A stretch of 64,000 nucleotides of DNA from Antrihabitans stalactiti (GTDB lineage Bacteria > Actinomycetota > Actinomycetes > Mycobacteriales > Mycobacteriaceae). Below are positions 61,317-64,000 of this stretch, piece after piece (the first letter of the stretch is position 1; every line of letters starts with the position of its first letter). Where the stretch lies: contig NZ_VCQU01000004.1 in NCBI RefSeq assembly GCF_012932915.1, forward strand, positions 1 to 64,000, given 5' to 3'. The notes beneath the pieces were generated by a model, which was not told the DNA's origin, did not search any database, and saw nothing but the letters and a program-made list of their open reading frames with translations. The translations under genes and the position numbers were made by a program.

Positions 61317-62120
61317 TTGAACCGCACAGCACTGGTGACCGGCGCCTCCTCGGGGATCGGCCACGCGACCGCACGCGCCCTGCACGCGAGGGGTTACCGC
61401 GTGATCGGCACAAGCCGAAATCCCGACGCCATCCCCGAGGCCGCGAGAATCGTCGGGGTCGAATACCTCGCGCTCGACCTCACCGACTCCGCGTCGATCG
61501 AGAAGTGCGCATCCGACGTCGGCCAGGTCGACGTGCTCGTCAACAACGCCGGCGAAAGCCAATCCGGACCCCTCGAAGACCTTCCGACGGACGCGATCGA
61601 GCGTCTGTTCGCATCGAACGTCCTCGGCCCCGTACGGCTGACCCAGCTCCTACTACCGGGAATGCGCGACCGCGGGTACGGCCGCGTGGTGATGGTCGGA
61701 TCGATGCTGGCGTCGTTTCCACTTGCCTACCGCTCATCCTACGTTGCGACAAAGGCAGCAATCAAAGGCTTCGCCACAGCAATGCGATTCGAAACCGCAC
61801 CGTTCGGGGTGTGGGTCACCACCGTCGAGCCCGGCGTCATCAACACCGGAATCCGCGAGCGGCGGAGCAAATATCTGGCCCCAGAATCGCCGTACACCAA
61901 CGATTTCCACACCGTCCTCGAGGCACTGGAGAACAACGAACGCGCCGGTATCGCCGCCGACCGGGTTGCAAGGACGATCATCGAGTCCGTCGAATCCGAC
62001 AAACCTAGGTCGCTGTATGCAGTCGGCAGCAACGCCCCACACGTCTACGTCTTCAAGCGCCTGGCACCACGATCGGTCATCGAAACAACGGTCGCCCGGC
62101 GGCACGGACTGAATCCGTGA
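61317..62120 (+). CDS. Short-chain dehydrogenase/reductase
   Basis: A 267-residue classical SDR. The cofactor motif is TGASSGIG, the structural motif NNAG, and the active site has Ser in VMVGSMLASF with Y-x-x-x-K in RSSYVATKAAIKG. GTSRNPDAIP after strand two suggests NADP(H) preference (Arg after the Ser). The start is TTG at 61317 with AAGGA upstream. It is the last gene of the TetR-controlled cassette and would oxidise or reduce a hydroxyl or carbonyl in the same pathway. Confidence 0.9.
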   Translation: MNRTALVTGASSGIGHATARALHARGYRVIGTSRNPDAIPEAARIVGVEYLALDLTDSASIEKCASDVGQVDVLVNNAGESQSGPLEDLPTDAIERLFASNVLGPVRLTQLLLPGMRDRGYGRVVMVGSMLASFPLAYRSSYVATKAAIKGFATAMRFETAPFGVWVTTVEPGVINTGIRERRSKYLAPESPYTNDFHTVLEALENNERAGIAADRVARTIIESVESDKPRSLYAVGSNAPHVYVFKRLAPRSVIETTVARRHGLNP

Positions 62121-62196
62121 CTCACATTGACAGAGCAGGCTCGATGCCCGTCAGGCCGCGAACCACGACAGCACTCGGAACGTCCGGATTCCACTA

Positions 62197-62562
62197 GTCC
62201 GGATAAGCCAGAAGACTCGTCTCGCGGCCTTGCGGGTTCAACACGGTGTCCTCGTCCTGCAAACGCTGCTGTGGCCCGACGAAGTCCGTCCATCGGCCAC
62301 GTTCAGCGACATCGGCCAAGCAAACGCCCCAACCTCGCTGGAGATCGAAATGGCCCAGGCACTGGTCGCCAGTATGTCCGGCGAATTCAATCCGGCTGAT
62401 TTCTCCGACGAATACCAGATCGAACTCAAGAAGCTGCTCGTATCAGTAGCAGAAGGTGGCAGAGCAATCGCTGCGCCGAAGTCCGCTGAGCCGGACCGCG
62501 AGGTCGAAGACTTAGTGGCCGCACTGCAACGCAGCTTCGAGAAGGTAATCCAACCGGACTAA
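62197..62562 (+). pseudogene. Ku (NHEJ DNA-end-binding protein) C-terminal remnant
   Basis: The frame from about 62197 reads VRISQKTRLAALRVQHGVLV and LQTLLWPDEVRPSATFSDIG, then IEMAQALVASMSGEFNPADF with SDEYQIELKKLLVSVAEGG. These match the last beta strands and the C-terminal helices of bacterial Ku. The N-terminal two thirds, including the DNA-encircling core, is missing and no start fits a full gene. It is therefore a 5'-truncated relic, with the SDR gene ending just before it. The reading frame itself is still open to its stop. No ligD gene is seen. Confidence 0.65.
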
Positions 62563-62648
62563 GCGCTCCATCGCGACCCGCGACATCGTTCGCCGAATCT
62601 GTTGCACCCCGAGTTCGTGCCGACAGCGCGAAATTGGTTGCCCAAGCC

Positions 62649-63284
62649 TCACTCTTGCCGCTCCGCGACGAGGCGCGCAGCTTCCAGCACGCGACCCACG
62701 GTGGCGTGGTTGCTGCCAATTCGTTTGGCGATGGTGCGGTTCGACATGTCGAGTTCGAAGCTGCACCGCACGATCTCGACGACGTCGTCGAAACCGAGCC
62801 GCGTGGTGAGTTCGCTATCGACGAGGGTCCGGGCGATTTCGTGCCAACTCAAGTCGACTGATTTCTCACTCGGCGTCACACCCGACGGCCCATCATCCAC
62901 AGCTTGCGGCTGCCGATTGCGAAGTAGTTCCACGATGCCGTGCGTGGACGCGAGTAGCGCCACTGGTGCGACGGTTGCGATGACTGCCGCGATCGCTGGA
63001 TGGATTCGCAGACCGCCGACCTCAACAGCATGAAGCGCGTTCGCAGACACGCTGACAACTGCTGACACGAACAAGACGAACCAGAAGTAGACGCGCCCGC
63101 CACTGCGCGAGTCGGTTCGCGTCAATGCGATCACTGAAATTGTCGCTTGCAGAATGGTGCCGTCGACGACGACCGGCCACAGCCAGCTCAATTCATTGGA
63201 TATGCCAGCCATGACAGCCAGATCCCGCAATGTGGCAAACGACAAGACGAAACTCGACAATACGATTATTGCGGTTATCGACAC
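62649..63284 (-). CDS. DUF2637 membrane protein with HTH-like C-terminus
   Basis: A 211-residue protein. Four membrane spans in residues 1-120 match DUF2637 (ELSWLWPVVVDGTILQATIS, FVLFVSAVVSVSANALHAV, PVALLASTHGIVELL), a family typical of actinomycete plasmids and integrative elements (SpdB-like). The soluble C-terminal part ends in a helix-turn-helix-like segment (MSNRTIAKRIGSNHATVGRV). The start is GTG at 63284, without a clear ribosome-binding site. With the next gene it suggests that an integrated element continues beyond the right edge. Confidence 0.8.
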   Translation of the reverse strand: MSITAIIVLSSFVLSFATLRDLAVMAGISNELSWLWPVVVDGTILQATISVIALTRTDSRSGGRVYFWFVLFVSAVVSVSANALHAVEVGGLRIHPAIAAVIATVAPVALLASTHGIVELLRNRQPQAVDDGPSGVTPSEKSVDLSWHEIARTLVDSELTTRLGFDDVVEIVRCSFELDMSNRTIAKRIGSNHATVGRVLEAARLVAERQE

Positions 63285-63434
63285 GGCGCCCCGAGTGTCC
63301 AGTCTGCTCTGGTTGCGAATGCGCGATCGCCGCTGTGCTGGACCGTGATTGTTTCGCGCCGCTCGGCCTTTGTTTTAATCATTCGACCTCGCTCATTGTT
63401 TCTCAATCGAATCGAACATGGGTTGGGTCATCAG

Positions 63435-63947
63435 TCAGCAGTCGGCGATCGATCCTTCGGACGATGAACGGTCGTCGGGCGACTGCTCGTCGTCGGGCGC
63501 GAGGGACGGAAGAGACCGGGTCAAGCGGCCGATCTCGATGCCGGAGAGACCGGTCAGCGCAGCGATGTCGGCGACTCGTTCTCCCCGGTCGCGCATGTGT
63601 CGAACACACTGTGCTTGAGCAGCTTTCGCGTCGGAGATTGCCTTCTTGTGCTCGTCCGCGGCGCGGGCGACGGCATCGACGTACACCTGCTTCGCCGCAG
63701 CAATCGCCGACTCATGACGGCCATCGAAAGACTCGAGTTCGGATTGCAGCCGGAGGAACTCGGCCAAGTCCTCTTCGTTGGCCTTGTCGGCGGCACGTCG
63801 GGCGGCGACCCGTTCGGCAAGCATCGCCCGCGCTTGACCGCGCGCTTTCACCGCGGCCGATCGTTGTGTCGACAATTCGTATTCCCCCGTCCACTTTCGA
63901 TTCAGCACCGTGCGAATTTCCTGCACGAACTCCCATTTCTCGCTCAA
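63435..63947 (-). CDS. Coiled-coil protein with C-terminal HTH-like segment
   Basis: A 170-residue, highly charged protein with a long coiled coil (residues about 25-115, rich in Ala, Glu, Arg) followed by VRHMRDRGERVADIAALTGL, which looks like a resolvase-type helix-turn-helix, and an acidic tail. Similar small proteins accompany DUF2637 genes in actinomycete mobile elements. TTG start. It may bind element DNA. Not assigned to a named family. Confidence 0.6.
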   Translation of the reverse strand: MSEKWEFVQEIRTVLNRKWTGEYELSTQRSAAVKARGQARAMLAERVAARRAADKANEEDLAEFLRLQSELESFDGRHESAIAAAKQVYVDAVARAADEHKKAISDAKAAQAQCVRHMRDRGERVADIAALTGLSGIEIGRLTRSLPSLAPDDEQSPDDRSSSEGSIADC

Positions 63948-64000
63948 CGTAACCCGCCCCCAATCCCCCGTCCACCAACCAAACCAAATTCCTCACACCT

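Noticed and set aside
1-64000. CRISPR arrays, rRNA genes and riboswitches
   Set aside because: No regularly spaced short repeats, no rRNA sequence and no recognisable riboswitch core were seen on either strand.

Overview
The window is GC-rich, densely coded DNA from an actinomycete of the order Mycobacteriales, most likely a Rhodococcus/Nocardia-type relative. Two tandem MspA-family porins, a WS/DGAT acyltransferase, CsoR-controlled copper ATPases, an ECF41 sigma factor with its AhpD-like partner, and many apparently leaderless starts all fit. The species cannot be named from the sequence alone.

Left part (1-25 kb): the 3' end of an ISL3-type transposase gene, then a glycosyltransferase, a small secreted protein, a NarL-type two-component system, a secreted CHAP protein, an NCS2 uracil/xanthine permease, and a TetR/MFS pair. 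The pyrimidine module URC1-URC4-upp follows (8.0-11.1 kb). With the permease it suggests uptake, salvage and URC-type degradation of uracil. Next come a PadR/membrane-protein pair, a copper operon (CopA, a second P1B ATPase with an unusual CPD motif, CsoR), a pair of beta-lactamase-fold lipoproteins of which one has lost its catalytic residues, WS/DGAT, the porins and an M50 protease. Seven copies of a long perfect or near-perfect palindrome sit at gene ends in this part and nowhere else in the window.

Middle (25-39.5 kb): a three-gene nitrile hydratase/thiocyanate hydrolase-like set, a CYTH protein, the AhpD-like/ECF41 pair, a TetR-KAS III pair with two visible operators, a Tat-exported PhoD phosphatase, a CarH-like MerR regulator, a frameshifted secreted-protein remnant, and an AraC regulator divergent from a desaturase-reductase-ferredoxin fusion. 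A 3' half of tRNA-Ala(GGC) at 38.4 kb beside decayed genes marks an old integration site.

39.5-48.7 kb is a polysaccharide locus: BcsB-like protein, polytopic protein, BcsA-like GT2 synthase, GT-C-like protein and sugar-binding lipoprotein in one operon, facing a secreted GH5-like hydrolase.

48.7-56.3 kb is an accessory island: IS3 orfA remnant, ANTAR protein, HSP20, MerR/HspR-like regulator, a chain of very small overlapping genes and two tandem tyrosine recombinases. 56.4-62.1 kb holds a TetR-controlled oxidative cassette: MpaB-type oxygenase, DUF3556 membrane protein, CrtI-like FAD oxidoreductase and SDR. The right edge has a 5'-truncated Ku gene and two genes typical of actinomycete plasmids or ICEs (DUF2637 and a coiled-coil protein).
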